Shown piece after piece: positions 49,207-57,497 of a DNA stretch of 64,000 nt (positions are counted from its first letter, which is position 1; each line of letters opens with the position of its first letter). Position numbers and translations under genes: made by a program. Source of the stretch: Mycolicibacterium peregrinum (lineage in GTDB: Bacteria > Actinomycetota > Actinomycetes > Mycobacteriales > Mycobacteriaceae). A model generated the notes under the pieces. That model had not been told where the DNA came from. It worked only from the letters and a program-made list of their open reading frames with translations, and did not search any database. The stretch covers positions 19,407 to 83,406 of the forward strand of contig NZ_LQPP01000078.1 of assembly GCF_002102345.1 (NCBI RefSeq), written 5' to 3'.

Positions 49207-50921
49207 TGCTGCCTCCTCGATCGGATCGCGTTGAGTCCCACAGTGATCACGCAGAGTGCGCCGATGGCGCCGAGCCCACCCAGCGACCACCACACCGGTG
49301 TCATGTTCCGCGCAGGAACCGGTGCGGGCAGAGTCAGCGGCGACGAAAGACGTTCCTCGCCAACCGGATCGCCATCGACGCCGCTGTAGGTCAGCGCGGC
49401 GACTGGGTCGACGATGCCATGACCGATCTGGTTATCGACACCACTGGCCGGTGGCCGTGCGGTGTTGATCAGCCGGTTGATCACCTGATGGGCGGTCAGC
49501 TGCGGATATTTCGCTCTCACCAGCGCGGCGACGCCCGTGACGATCGCCGCGGAGAACGACGTGCCGGCCGGAGCCACCATCTTGTTGTCGCGTCCTTCGG
49601 TGGCGTTGATCAGACCGTCATCGCGCGGTGAGAGGCTCACCATGTCTGTGCCCGGCGCTGCGATGCCCACCCATGGGCCCGACATGCTCAGATCCCTGAG
49701 CGGGTTGCCGTTGGAGTCAACTGCGCCGACGGTGAGCACATACTTGTCGAACCACGCCGGGGTGACCACCGTGCTGACCTGGCCCCACCCGCGTGGGTCG
49801 TCCGGCTTCAGTGGATCTGGTGCGGGATTCTGGCTGCAGTCACTGTTTCCGCTGTCGCCGGCATTGCCGGCGGCCGCGACGATCACGGCGTTGCGTTCGA
49901 CCGCGGCGTACCGCAGCGCCGCCCCCAGCTGGGCCTGGTCGATCACGTTCAGTGCGCTCATGCAGGACACTTCGCTGATGTTGATTACCTGGGCTCCCAT
50001 ATCGGCGGCGTGTCGTACTGCCAATGCCATCGACTTGATATCGCCCGATTTGCGCCGCGTCACCGGATCTTGGTTGCCGAAGGCATCTTTCGGACTGAAT
50101 GCCTTCGACGACTGCCGGATGCTGATCAGCTCAACATCGGGTGCTACCCCGGAGAACCCGTCGGCCGGCGGTGCCGCCGGGGGCGGTGGCGGTGCTGGTG
50201 GTTCGGCGGGAACGTCCACCCCGTCGCCGGGCGTCTGCGGAAGCTGCCAGCGGTTGCTCACCAGTTGCGTGTGCGCTGTGGTGCTGGTGGGTTGCCAGGA
50301 GGCAGGCGCCCCGCCTGGCTCGGGTGGGGGTGGGCTTCCCGGAGCGGGCGGCGGCGGTGGCGGTACTTGGACGATCACTGTTTGAGGCGGCGGGGGTGGT
50401 GGTGGCGGTGGCGGAGCCTCACTGCTGGGCACCGTCTCTGGTCGCCGGGACTCCCGCGGCGCGGGCAGCGGGGTCTTTCCGTCCAGCGGGTAGGCGGCGA
50501 TCAGCGACGCCACCCACGTGCCATGCGCATCACAGTCCGAGAGTCCGTCACCACCCTCGACCACATAGTCGCCGCCCCCTGCAAGGTTGGGCAAGCGCGG
50601 ATGCGGACTCACACCGGTGTCGATCAAGGCGACCTTGACACCCGCGCCGCGGCCCCAACGCCACGCCTCGGGCAGATTCAGCATGTCCATGTATTTCGGC
50701 TGCACCCGGTAGTCCGTGTTGGGCAGGGTGTCCACCCGGGTGCAATACGCGCCCTGGCGCATCGGCTCAAGCGGGGCAGGCGGACTGTCCGCAGGCAACG
50801 CCGCGGGGTCGACGGTCGGCTCCTCGATCGCCGCCGCCGGCACGGCGCCCCACAACGTCGACGTCGCGACTAAGCTCACCGTCGCCAGCCCCGCCAGCGC
50901 CCGATACACACCGCGGGTCAT
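49203..50921 (-). CDS. mycP: Mycosin (subtilisin-like ESX protease)
   Basis: 572 residues from ATG 50921, overlapping the eccD stop by 4 nt; sequence upstream in this frame is antisense to nothing and lies inside eccD. Signal peptide (ALAGLATVSLVATSTLWGAV). Catalytic D101 (ALIDTGV), H133 (CDAHGT) and S455 (AGTSFSA), with the oxyanion Asn in AAAGNAG. A Pro-rich insertion at about 150-260 is longer than I recall for chromosomal mycosins. A membrane helix near 535-558 anchors the C-terminus. MycP stabilises the ESX core complex and can cut substrates. Confidence 0.93.
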   Translation of the reverse strand: MTRGVYRALAGLATVSLVATSTLWGAVPAAAIEEPTVDPAALPADSPPAPLEPMRQGAYCTRVDTLPNTDYRVQPKYMDMLNLPEAWRWGRGAGVKVALIDTGVSPHPRLPNLAGGGDYVVEGGDGLSDCDAHGTWVASLIAAYPLDGKTPLPAPRESRRPETVPSSEAPPPPPPPPPPQTVIVQVPPPPPPAPGSPPPPEPGGAPASWQPTSTTAHTQLVSNRWQLPQTPGDGVDVPAEPPAPPPPPAAPPADGFSGVAPDVELISIRQSSKAFSPKDAFGNQDPVTRRKSGDIKSMALAVRHAADMGAQVINISEVSCMSALNVIDQAQLGAALRYAAVERNAVIVAAAGNAGDSGNSDCSQNPAPDPLKPDDPRGWGQVSTVVTPAWFDKYVLTVGAVDSNGNPLRDLSMSGPWVGIAAPGTDMVSLSPRDDGLINATEGRDNKMVAPAGTSFSAAIVTGVAALVRAKYPQLTAHQVINRLINTARPPASGVDNQIGHGIVDPVAALTYSGVDGDPVGEERLSSPLTLPAPVPARNMTPVWWSLGGLGAIGALCVITVGLNAIRSRRQQ

Positions 50922-52552
50922 GAGCGGTACCGAATCGCGGCGAACACATCCATAACCCAGAACGACAGCGGGAACACCGCCGTCAACAGCAGGTACTCGA
51001 CAATCTCGACGGCCTGTTTGAACACCGGGGTGTACACCGAGCGTGGCACGACCACGGCCGCGATCAGCCCGCATGCCGGCACCGCGACCAGCATTGCGGA
51101 TCCGATCGTCAGCGCCGGCAACGACCACAGCCCTACGACATACCGCACCGCCACGGTCTCGGCGATCGTCACCGCGACCACCGCGAGGATGGCCGACTGC
51201 CACCGATCGGTGTAGGACCGGCCAAAGAGCAGGACCGCGCTCGCGACCACGGCCGCCAACGCCACCATCAGCCATCGGCGCGAGGCGTGCGGGTTGCACA
51301 GTCCCACACAACTGACGATCAGCAGAATGCCCCATGCCGACAGCAGCCCTGTCATGTAGGCGTGGGCGCGTGCGCGGCCCAGTTCCACCCGCCGCAGCGA
51401 TTCGGCACCCTGCAAGGTCAATGACTCACCGGAGGCCACCACCACCTCGCTGGGCAGATACGGTCGGGTCTCAAAGACGAACGGGCGGCCCGGCGGCGGC
51501 ATCACCGGCAGCTGAATCGCCGCCGATGCAGCGCGCGCGATCGATGGCGTCAGTTTCAGTCCGACCATCGCCACCAGCAGCAAACAGGTCAGCAGTGTCA
51601 CCGCCGAGGTGATCAGGACCATTCGTGCGACGCCCGTGACGATTACGGCGGCACCGAGGGTGATCACCGCGGTGCACAGTGCGATGTGGCGGCCGGTGTA
51701 GCGAGCGATCATCCCCGCGGCCGCGACGAGGACACCGGCACCCAGCCCGGCATTGGGAGCACCCAGCGGACCCGGGATGGCCATCGCCGCCCCCAATGCA
51801 ACGGCTGCGGCCCCCACGAGCCGCAGAACATCACCAACCGCGATTTCTGCGGCCAGTTCCTCTTGCGCGGCTTTGTTTTCCGCTGTGGCGCCGGCTACGT
51901 CACGCTGATTCCAGGCCGTCCGCATCGCCACCACCGTCGAGGCGACGAGCAGACCCAATCCCACCACCGCGGCGATCACTGCGGCAGCGAATCCTTCGTG
52001 CCCGTAACGCCAACGCAGCAGCAGCGCCAGCATCAGCCCGACCCCGACGGCCAACATTCCCACCCCGATGCGCGCGGCCGCACTCGGTGTGATCGCAGGC
52101 CAGCGCTTGCGGAACTCCGCAGCCACCAACGTGGTCACATTCTCGATCACCGGCGTACGGGCTTCGGTGTCCTCGACGAACCGCAGCCACAGCTTGCTTC
52201 CGTCCACCACCCCCTGCTCCGCCAGTGAACGAGCCTTGTGCAGCGGCGTGCCGTCCACCCAGCACAACGCCCACCGGCCACGCGCCGGCTTGGTCTTGTC
52301 GTGGTCGAGGTATCCGCCGGAAAGCTCCAGCTGCGGTCGCCCGATTTCCTCAAACCGCATGTTGGCAAGGTCCACCAGTGCCGAAACCTGCTGCGACACT
52401 TTCGCTACCGCGTCTAGGACGACACCGATCTGAACACCGTCCACCATCAGCCCGACACGTACGCGGCTGTACTGCGGCGAAGACTCGGCAGCCGCCGAAC
52501 TCTTGCCTTCGCGGTCAGCGTCGTCGGCCTGCGGGTCAGCGACCGCCGTCAT
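50918..52552 (-). CDS. eccD: ESX membrane channel protein EccD
   Basis: 544 residues. An N-terminal ubiquitin-like domain (about 30-125, YSRVRVGLMVDGVQIGVVL) is followed by about eleven membrane helices from residue 165 on (RIGVGMLAVGVGLMLALLL, AAVIAAVVGLGLLVASTVV, VEYLLLTAVFPLSFWVMDVF and others). EccD dimers form the membrane vestibule of ESX complexes. It overlaps mycP and the espI-like gene by 4 nt on each side. Confidence 0.92.
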   Translation of the reverse strand: MTAVADPQADDADREGKSSAAAESSPQYSRVRVGLMVDGVQIGVVLDAVAKVSQQVSALVDLANMRFEEIGRPQLELSGGYLDHDKTKPARGRWALCWVDGTPLHKARSLAEQGVVDGSKLWLRFVEDTEARTPVIENVTTLVAAEFRKRWPAITPSAAARIGVGMLAVGVGLMLALLLRWRYGHEGFAAAVIAAVVGLGLLVASTVVAMRTAWNQRDVAGATAENKAAQEELAAEIAVGDVLRLVGAAAVALGAAMAIPGPLGAPNAGLGAGVLVAAAGMIARYTGRHIALCTAVITLGAAVIVTGVARMVLITSAVTLLTCLLLVAMVGLKLTPSIARAASAAIQLPVMPPPGRPFVFETRPYLPSEVVVASGESLTLQGAESLRRVELGRARAHAYMTGLLSAWGILLIVSCVGLCNPHASRRWLMVALAAVVASAVLLFGRSYTDRWQSAILAVVAVTIAETVAVRYVVGLWSLPALTIGSAMLVAVPACGLIAAVVVPRSVYTPVFKQAVEIVEYLLLTAVFPLSFWVMDVFAAIRYRS

Positions 52553-53997
52553 CGCGGGCTCACCCCACCAGGAGTCGGAAATCCTTCAGACAACCACGCC
52601 GCGATCTCGATGAACGCCAACTGAGTCGCCCGCGCCAGAGCATCGAAATCCAGCACCGCCCCGTCGCGCAAGTGCTTATCGAACGGCACCGTTTTCACCG
52701 CCCCGACCCGCGGTTCGAACGACTGTCGCACCGCTGTCAGGAATTTCGGGTTCGCGCAATCGAACAGGTCATTGAGCACCACCACCGACCGGCGCAGCAG
52801 ATCATGGGCCCTGTTGGCAGCCAGCCAGTCGAGCGTCTTCTCAGCGGCGCTGGCACCCTCAAAGTTCGATCCACCCACGATCACCAACGCATTCGCCGAC
52901 CGCAGCACAGACCGCATCACCGCGTGCTCGATGCCCTTACCGCAGTCCAACAGTGCCAGCGGGTAAAACCGTTGTGTGCGCTGCAGTGTGTGCTCGAACA
53001 ACTCTGGCGACAACATCACTGGGTCGCCCACATTCTGGTTGCCGCCCAGCACTTCAAGACCCTGTGGATTTTGACCGGTGTGCTTGCGGGACTGCGGGTA
53101 TGTGGTGACCAGCGCGTCGGAGATGTAGTCGCGGATCGCTGATGTGGCTCTGGGGTCCACCACCCGGCTCAACGACCCGTAGGTGGGGTCAGCGTCCACC
53201 GCGATCACCGGTTCGTTGCGGTGCAGCTTGAACACTGTGCCGATCCCGGCCGTCAGGCGCGTCTTGCCGACTCCACCGCCGACCGAGAGCACTGCCACCT
53301 GATAGTTTCCGGGAATGTTGCTGCCGATCTGGGCGATCTGTTCGCGCAGCTTTCGTTCGGCCGGCCCGGCGCCGAGGTTGACCATGTGTCCGCTGACCGC
53401 ATAAACCGCTTTGCGCCAACCCATCTCAGCAGGAACGCGGCGTTTGGCGGCCAGTTCATCATGGCGCAGGTGCTTGGTCGACTCGCCGGCCCAGGCCGGG
53501 TCCAGCGCCCCGTTAGGACCGTATGCCCAGTTCGGCGACACCCGCAGCGGTGCCGCACTCTCCTGCTGAGTGCCGGGCCGCGTCACCGCCACCCCGTGTG
53601 GGTTCTCGAACGGTTGTCGTGCCTGCCATCCACCCGTATTCGCCGCGTGGTGGTTACCGCGACCATTGGACGGCGGCTCCTGCTGGTATTGCACTTGCTG
53701 GTAGTCGGAATACCCCTGTGGGGCAGTTCCGTTGGGCGCTCGCCCGTTGACCACCGGCGGCGTCGTGTCCCCTCGCCTGTGCCGCTCAATCACCTCAGAC
53801 TCTGCGGCCGAACGTGGCCGCACGATCGTCGGCTCGTCAATCCGGGCGGCTGCGCTGCTCACCTCCGGCTCCGGTTGCACCACAGGTTCGGCGATGACCG
53901 CCTCCTGCACATCCTCAATGCCGGACTTGTCCTCGGCGGCGCTGGCCTGTCCCGGCGAATCGTTGAGATACCGGGCCTGGAAATCATGATTGTCCAT
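52549..53997 (-). CDS. espI: EspI-like MinD/ParA ATPase of the ESX locus
   Basis: 482 residues from ATG 53997. The first 180 residues are disordered and rich in Pro, Gln and Glu. The C-terminal part is a MinD/Mrp-type ATPase: deviant Walker A GGGVGKTRLT near 239, AVDADPTYGSL (switch region), LALLDCGKGI at Walker B. In ESX-1, EspI lowers secretion when ATP is scarce; related proteins occur in ESX-2 (Rv3888c as I recall). It lies between espG and eccD with a 4-nt overlap to eccD. Confidence 0.8.
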   Translation of the reverse strand: MDNHDFQARYLNDSPGQASAAEDKSGIEDVQEAVIAEPVVQPEPEVSSAAARIDEPTIVRPRSAAESEVIERHRRGDTTPPVVNGRAPNGTAPQGYSDYQQVQYQQEPPSNGRGNHHAANTGGWQARQPFENPHGVAVTRPGTQQESAAPLRVSPNWAYGPNGALDPAWAGESTKHLRHDELAAKRRVPAEMGWRKAVYAVSGHMVNLGAGPAERKLREQIAQIGSNIPGNYQVAVLSVGGGVGKTRLTAGIGTVFKLHRNEPVIAVDADPTYGSLSRVVDPRATSAIRDYISDALVTTYPQSRKHTGQNPQGLEVLGGNQNVGDPVMLSPELFEHTLQRTQRFYPLALLDCGKGIEHAVMRSVLRSANALVIVGGSNFEGASAAEKTLDWLAANRAHDLLRRSVVVLNDLFDCANPKFLTAVRQSFEPRVGAVKTVPFDKHLRDGAVLDFDALARATQLAFIEIAAWLSEGFPTPGGVSPR

Positions 53998-54148
53998 TGT
54001 TTTTAAATCCCAACCCAAAATTGTGCTTCATTCTGACGGGCTCTGATCCCAATCCTATGACCCGCTATTACCGGCTTGCGACGGTCAAACGTGATCTTCC
54101 GAGAATTATTTTGCGGGTTCAGATACCACCGGAAATCGCACGCTTTGC

Positions 54149-55060
54149 TCACCCCCGCTTGTAGGTCTCCCACGACCGCACCCCCACACTGTCGAGCATC
54201 GCCGTGATGCCCTGTTCGACCACTTTGGCTCGGCCTGGCGCTATCGCCTGCCAATCCTGCGTGGACCCACGCATCCGACCCATCTGATACAACACCACCC
54301 GGCCCGCTGCCGTATCGCGCACATTCACCGTCGACGTGCTGTACAACACGTCGGTATCCCGGTGCGCCCGCGCGTACATCACCGCCTCCGCCACGGGACT
54401 GTCGAGCACCTCAGCCAGCTCAGCGATGTCGGCCGACCGCACCCCCAGCTTCCGCAGCCCGCTGTTGCGCACCGGCGACTGCTCATCGTTGCGTGCACGC
54501 TCGGCGGCCACCGTCATGATCTCCTCGAGCGGCACATTGACCGTACTGATGCGGGACGGCTCGCACGGATGCAGCGCGTCGATCAGGCCCAGCAACCTGG
54601 CCGTCAGCCAGGAGGTTCCGCCGCCCTGCATGTCATCAATGGTGATCTCGTCGCCGCCACGCACTGCTGACACCCACTGACCATCGCGGCGAGCCAGCAC
54701 CACCCGCAGCTGCCCCTCCGGGATCGACCGCCAGGTGCTCGGGTCCGCCAGATCAGGCATCGACGGTGCCAACGGACCGATACCGGCGTGAATGGCCACC
54801 TCAATGTCGGGCGCTGCCAGAATGGCCAGGCGGCGGGCCAGGCCGTCGATGACGCGGCCGTCGCGGCCTACCACGCCTTGTTCACGCAGAGCCGCCATAC
54901 CGGGGTGGGTGCCGATCCAGTCGTCGGTCCGCGCCGCCCCATAGGGCAAGGCAACCAAATCCGGTGCCAGCGTGGGGATTCCCATGATCGCCTGCAACAG
55001 CCACAAGCCGGCCAGATTCACGGTCACATCGGCGATGTTGTCCTCAGGTGTGGTCACCAT
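54149..55060 (-). CDS. espG: EspG-like PE/PPE chaperone
   Basis: 303 residues from ATG 55060 (GAGGGG seven bases upstream); a GTG five codons earlier is possible. Fits EspG in size and layout: an N-terminal beta strand region (LWLLQAIMGIPTLAPDLV), a central part with GQLRVVLARRDGQWVSAVRGG, and a C-terminal helix/strand region ending VLYQMGRMRGSTQDWQAIAPG, typical of EspG. EspG binds the tip of PPE proteins and brings PE-PPE pairs to EccC. A 151-bp gap separates it from espI, perhaps holding a secondary promoter. Confidence 0.8.
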   Translation of the reverse strand: MVTTPEDNIADVTVNLAGLWLLQAIMGIPTLAPDLVALPYGAARTDDWIGTHPGMAALREQGVVGRDGRVIDGLARRLAILAAPDIEVAIHAGIGPLAPSMPDLADPSTWRSIPEGQLRVVLARRDGQWVSAVRGGDEITIDDMQGGGTSWLTARLLGLIDALHPCEPSRISTVNVPLEEIMTVAAERARNDEQSPVRNSGLRKLGVRSADIAELAEVLDSPVAEAVMYARAHRDTDVLYSTSTVNVRDTAAGRVVLYQMGRMRGSTQDWQAIAPGRAKVVEQGITAMLDSVGVRSWETYKRG

Positions 55061-55166
55061 GGTCGTGCCCCTCACGTGTCCGATTCATTGTTTTGATACA
55101 GCAAAGCCGCGACACCCGTGTCGCAGGGTGCCGCCGCTTCTCGCCGCGATAACTCGTAGTGTCGCC

Positions 55167-55457
55167 CTACACTGCCCACGACCCACCGACGGAGCCGTCG
55201 GTCGAAGCCATGTTGTTGCCTGCGGTGCGCACCTTGTTGCCGTGCTCGTGCAGGCTCTGGTAGATCACCTGGAAGTTGCGGCCTAACTCTTCGACGAACT
55301 GGGTGTAGCCGTTGCTGCCGACACCACCCCAGAAATCGCCGCATGCGGCCACGTCCCGCAGGATCGCCTGGTGTTCACCCTCCAACGCCTGGGCCTGGGC
55401 GATCAGGGTCGAGCCATGGCTGTCCACACCCTCGAAGTCGTAATCCATGCTTGCCAT
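55167..55457 (-). CDS. WXG100 protein (ESAT-6/CFP-10 family), second Esx
   Basis: 96 residues from ATG 55457 (AAGGAGA upstream). Two helices joined by the WxG turn (CGDFWGGVGSNGY). It is expected to pair with the Esx protein encoded just upstream as a helical-hairpin heterodimer exported by the ESX system. The tail (STDGSVGGSWAV) is short and lacks YxxxD/E, as usual for the EsxA-type partner. By ESX-2 synteny it corresponds to esxC. Confidence 0.9.
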   Translation of the reverse strand: MASMDYDFEGVDSHGSTLIAQAQALEGEHQAILRDVAACGDFWGGVGSNGYTQFVEELGRNFQVIYQSLHEHGNKVRTAGNNMASTDGSVGGSWAV

Positions 55458-55493
55458 TGATGCTTCTCCTTGAAATTGCTGCTCGGGATGGGG

Positions 55494-55787
55494 TTACGAC
55501 GACAGGATCTGGCTGGACTGGTGTTCCTGGGTCTCGTATTCGGTGGCGTTGCGGGCGAGGGTCTCGCTGGTGTGCTGCAGCATGTTGTTGATGTTGCGGA
55601 AGGCCCTCATCATTTCTTCCATCGTCGCCGTGGATGTTCCCTGGGCGGTGCCGCTCCAGCCCGCGCCGGCAATGTTCTGAGACGATGCCCAGGCTTTGTT
55701 GGACTCGTCCTGCACGATGTTGGCGTGGTTGTGGAACCGGCCCGAGTACTCGCGCATCAGATCCGGATCGGTGAGGAATTTACTCAT
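55494..55787 (-). CDS. WXG100 protein (ESAT-6/CFP-10 family), first Esx
   Basis: 97 residues from ATG 55787 (AGGAG upstream). Helical hairpin with the WxG turn (AGAGWSGTAQG) and, near the C-terminus, YETQE, a match to the YxxxD/E export signal. It is thus the CFP-10 (EsxB)-type partner that EccC recognises. By ESX-2 synteny it corresponds to esxD. A gap of 148 bp upstream, after the PPE gene, may hold a promoter of the esx pair. Confidence 0.92.
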   Translation of the reverse strand: MSKFLTDPDLMREYSGRFHNHANIVQDESNKAWASSQNIAGAGWSGTAQGTSTATMEEMMRAFRNINNMLQHTSETLARNATEYETQEHQSSQILSS

Positions 55788-55935
55788 ACTGTTAGCTCCT
55801 AACAAAGATTTAGCAACGGATCGATTTTGCTGCCCGTAATGTGAAGTCTAGTGGCTGGCAATGCCACTGCAACGGTCATAGAAAATTGGTTTGGAAAACT
55901 TAGACCCCCTCCATCGCGCCAGTGCAACGCTAGAT

Positions 55936-57117
55936 TCATGCCGGCTCCGGACGTACCCGCACGGGGTTCCCGTACCGCGGTTGCCCCCCATCGCCCTGCC
56001 CCTCGCGGGCCATCGCCGCCACCGGGGCGCCGGCCATCCCGGAGCCGCCAGTACTGGCCGGCGCCGCACCTGTTGGTGCCGACCCCGACGCCGGCACCAC
56101 CGCACTCGTCGTCGTGACGGTGCCGTTCTGGCCTGCGCTGGCCGCCCACGTTGCCGGCACCGACAAACCGCCGAGGTTCCCGCCACCGCCCATCGCGGCC
56201 GACACCGCGCCGCCTCCACCGCCCAGCAGGCCTCCGCCGCCCAGCGCCGACACCGGCGCCACACCGGCTGCCGCCGGGACCAGGGCGGAGGCGTCCATGG
56301 CGCTGGTCAGAGCGGGGTTGTTCAAGCTGCTCATGAGCGGACTCAGCACGGACTGGAACTGGCCTAAACTCTGCAGAGGAGCCGTCGCGGGCTGTGAAAG
56401 CCCTTGCAGTGCTTGCGGAATCATGCTGATCATCTGCGGACCCATACTCAGCATGGACTGGGCATCCATCGGCATGGAGGCCGTCTGGGCGCTCGCCGTG
56501 GCGGCGTGCTGTGAGGCGTTGCCGGCGGCCTGACCGCTGGCTTGGGCCACCGACCCGCCCTGGGCGGCCAGCCCCGCGGGGTTCGTGGTCGGCATAGGCG
56601 GCGTGAATGGGGTGGCGGCGATTGCGCTCGTCACCCCGGAGGCGTCGGTCGCGTAGCCATAGAGCACGCTGACGTCCTGGACCCACATTTCGTCGTAAGC
56701 CGCGATCGTGGCCGCGATCGCGCCCGTGTTCACCCCCATGAAATTGGTGGCCAGCAGGGTTTGCAGAGTGTTGCGGTTGATTTCGATCTCTGCCGGCGGC
56801 ACGACCCCGGCCCGAGCTGCTTCGAACACCCCCGCGGCCTGCTGTGCAGCCTGAGCTGAGGCTTCCTGCTGTGCCGCGGTCGCCAGGAGCCACGCCACAT
56901 ACGGCGCCGCCGACGCCGCCATCGTCAACGCCGTCGGGCCCTGCCAACCGGCCCCTAGCAGACTCTCGATGACCGCTTGATACGCCGCCCCGATGCTGCC
57001 GAGCTCGGCCGCGAGCGTGTGCCACGCTGCGGCCGCCTGGATCAGGGGTTCTGAGCCCGGACCCATGTACATGCGTCCGGAGTTGATCTCGGGAGGCAAT
57101 GCAGCGATATCGATCAT
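55936..57117 (-). CDS. PPE protein of the ESX locus
   Basis: 393 residues. The N-terminal PPE domain (about 1-175) starts MIDIAALPPEINSGRMYMG with the PPE triplet at 8-10, WQGPTA near 58 (WxG-like turn) and WVQDVSVLYGYA. The Ala/Gly/Met-rich C-terminus contains GGGG repeats and SVPATWA near residue 325. It pairs with the PE protein encoded 15 nt upstream and is bound by EspG. It is probably secreted, or stays on the surface, and may be required for the function of this ESX system (compare PPE68, PPE69). Confidence 0.92.
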   Translation of the reverse strand: MIDIAALPPEINSGRMYMGPGSEPLIQAAAAWHTLAAELGSIGAAYQAVIESLLGAGWQGPTALTMAASAAPYVAWLLATAAQQEASAQAAQQAAGVFEAARAGVVPPAEIEINRNTLQTLLATNFMGVNTGAIAATIAAYDEMWVQDVSVLYGYATDASGVTSAIAATPFTPPMPTTNPAGLAAQGGSVAQASGQAAGNASQHAATASAQTASMPMDAQSMLSMGPQMISMIPQALQGLSQPATAPLQSLGQFQSVLSPLMSSLNNPALTSAMDASALVPAAAGVAPVSALGGGGLLGGGGGAVSAAMGGGGNLGGLSVPATWAASAGQNGTVTTTSAVVPASGSAPTGAAPASTGGSGMAGAPVAAMAREGQGDGGQPRYGNPVRVRPEPA

Positions 57118-57132
57118 CAGCGCGGTTGGTTG

Positions 57133-57426
57133 CTAGAGCGCGCCGAGAATATTGGCGGCTTCGGTCGCTTCGTAGCTGAGCCCGCTGACGCCCATCGTGC
57201 CGACAAACAACTCGTTGATCGCCGTGGCAACGCCCCCAGCGGCCTGATACACCCCGCCATGCGTGGCGAACGCCAGCGCGAGCAACGCCGAGGTTGCGTC
57301 GGCAGCCGGCGGAAGAACCCCGATCGTCGGTGCGGCCGCCACGGCGTTGGTCGTCGTCATGGTGGTCCCGAGGGTCTGCAGTTGGGCGGCGGTTGCTGCC
57401 ATTGCTGCGGGTTCACTTGTCAGCAT
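57133..57426 (-). CDS. PE protein of the ESX locus
   Basis: 97 residues, the minimal PE domain (compare PE35, PE36). Two helices; the export signal YEATE is near the C-terminus. The PE motif itself is relaxed (SEPAAMAATAAQLQTLGTTM). ATG 57426 has GGGAGG upstream. It forms the PE-PPE pair with the next gene. The upstream region carries two GCATAACG motifs facing each other. Confidence 0.88.
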   Translation of the reverse strand: MLTSEPAAMAATAAQLQTLGTTMTTTNAVAAAPTIGVLPPAADATSALLALAFATHGGVYQAAGGVATAINELFVGTMGVSGLSYEATEAANILGAL

Positions 57427-57460
57427 TATTTTTTCCTCCCGATTGGGCCATGTGCGACCA

Positions 57461-57486
57461 GCATAACGGCGGCTGTGACGTTATGC
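57461..57486. promoter_or_regulatory. Facing pair of GCATAACG motifs before the PE gene
   Basis: GCATAACG at 57461-57468 and its reverse complement at 57479-57486 form an inverted repeat with a 10-bp spacer, 35-60 nt upstream of the PE start and just after the eccC stop. This suggests an internal promoter or operator for PE-PPE-esx expression. Confidence 0.5.
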
Positions 57487-57497
57487 CGCCGCCAAAA

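Noticed and set aside
55799..57025. 408-codon minus-strand frame overlapping the PPE gene
   Set aside because: Shadow frame rich in Arg/Gly; the PPE gene in another frame has the recognisable domain.
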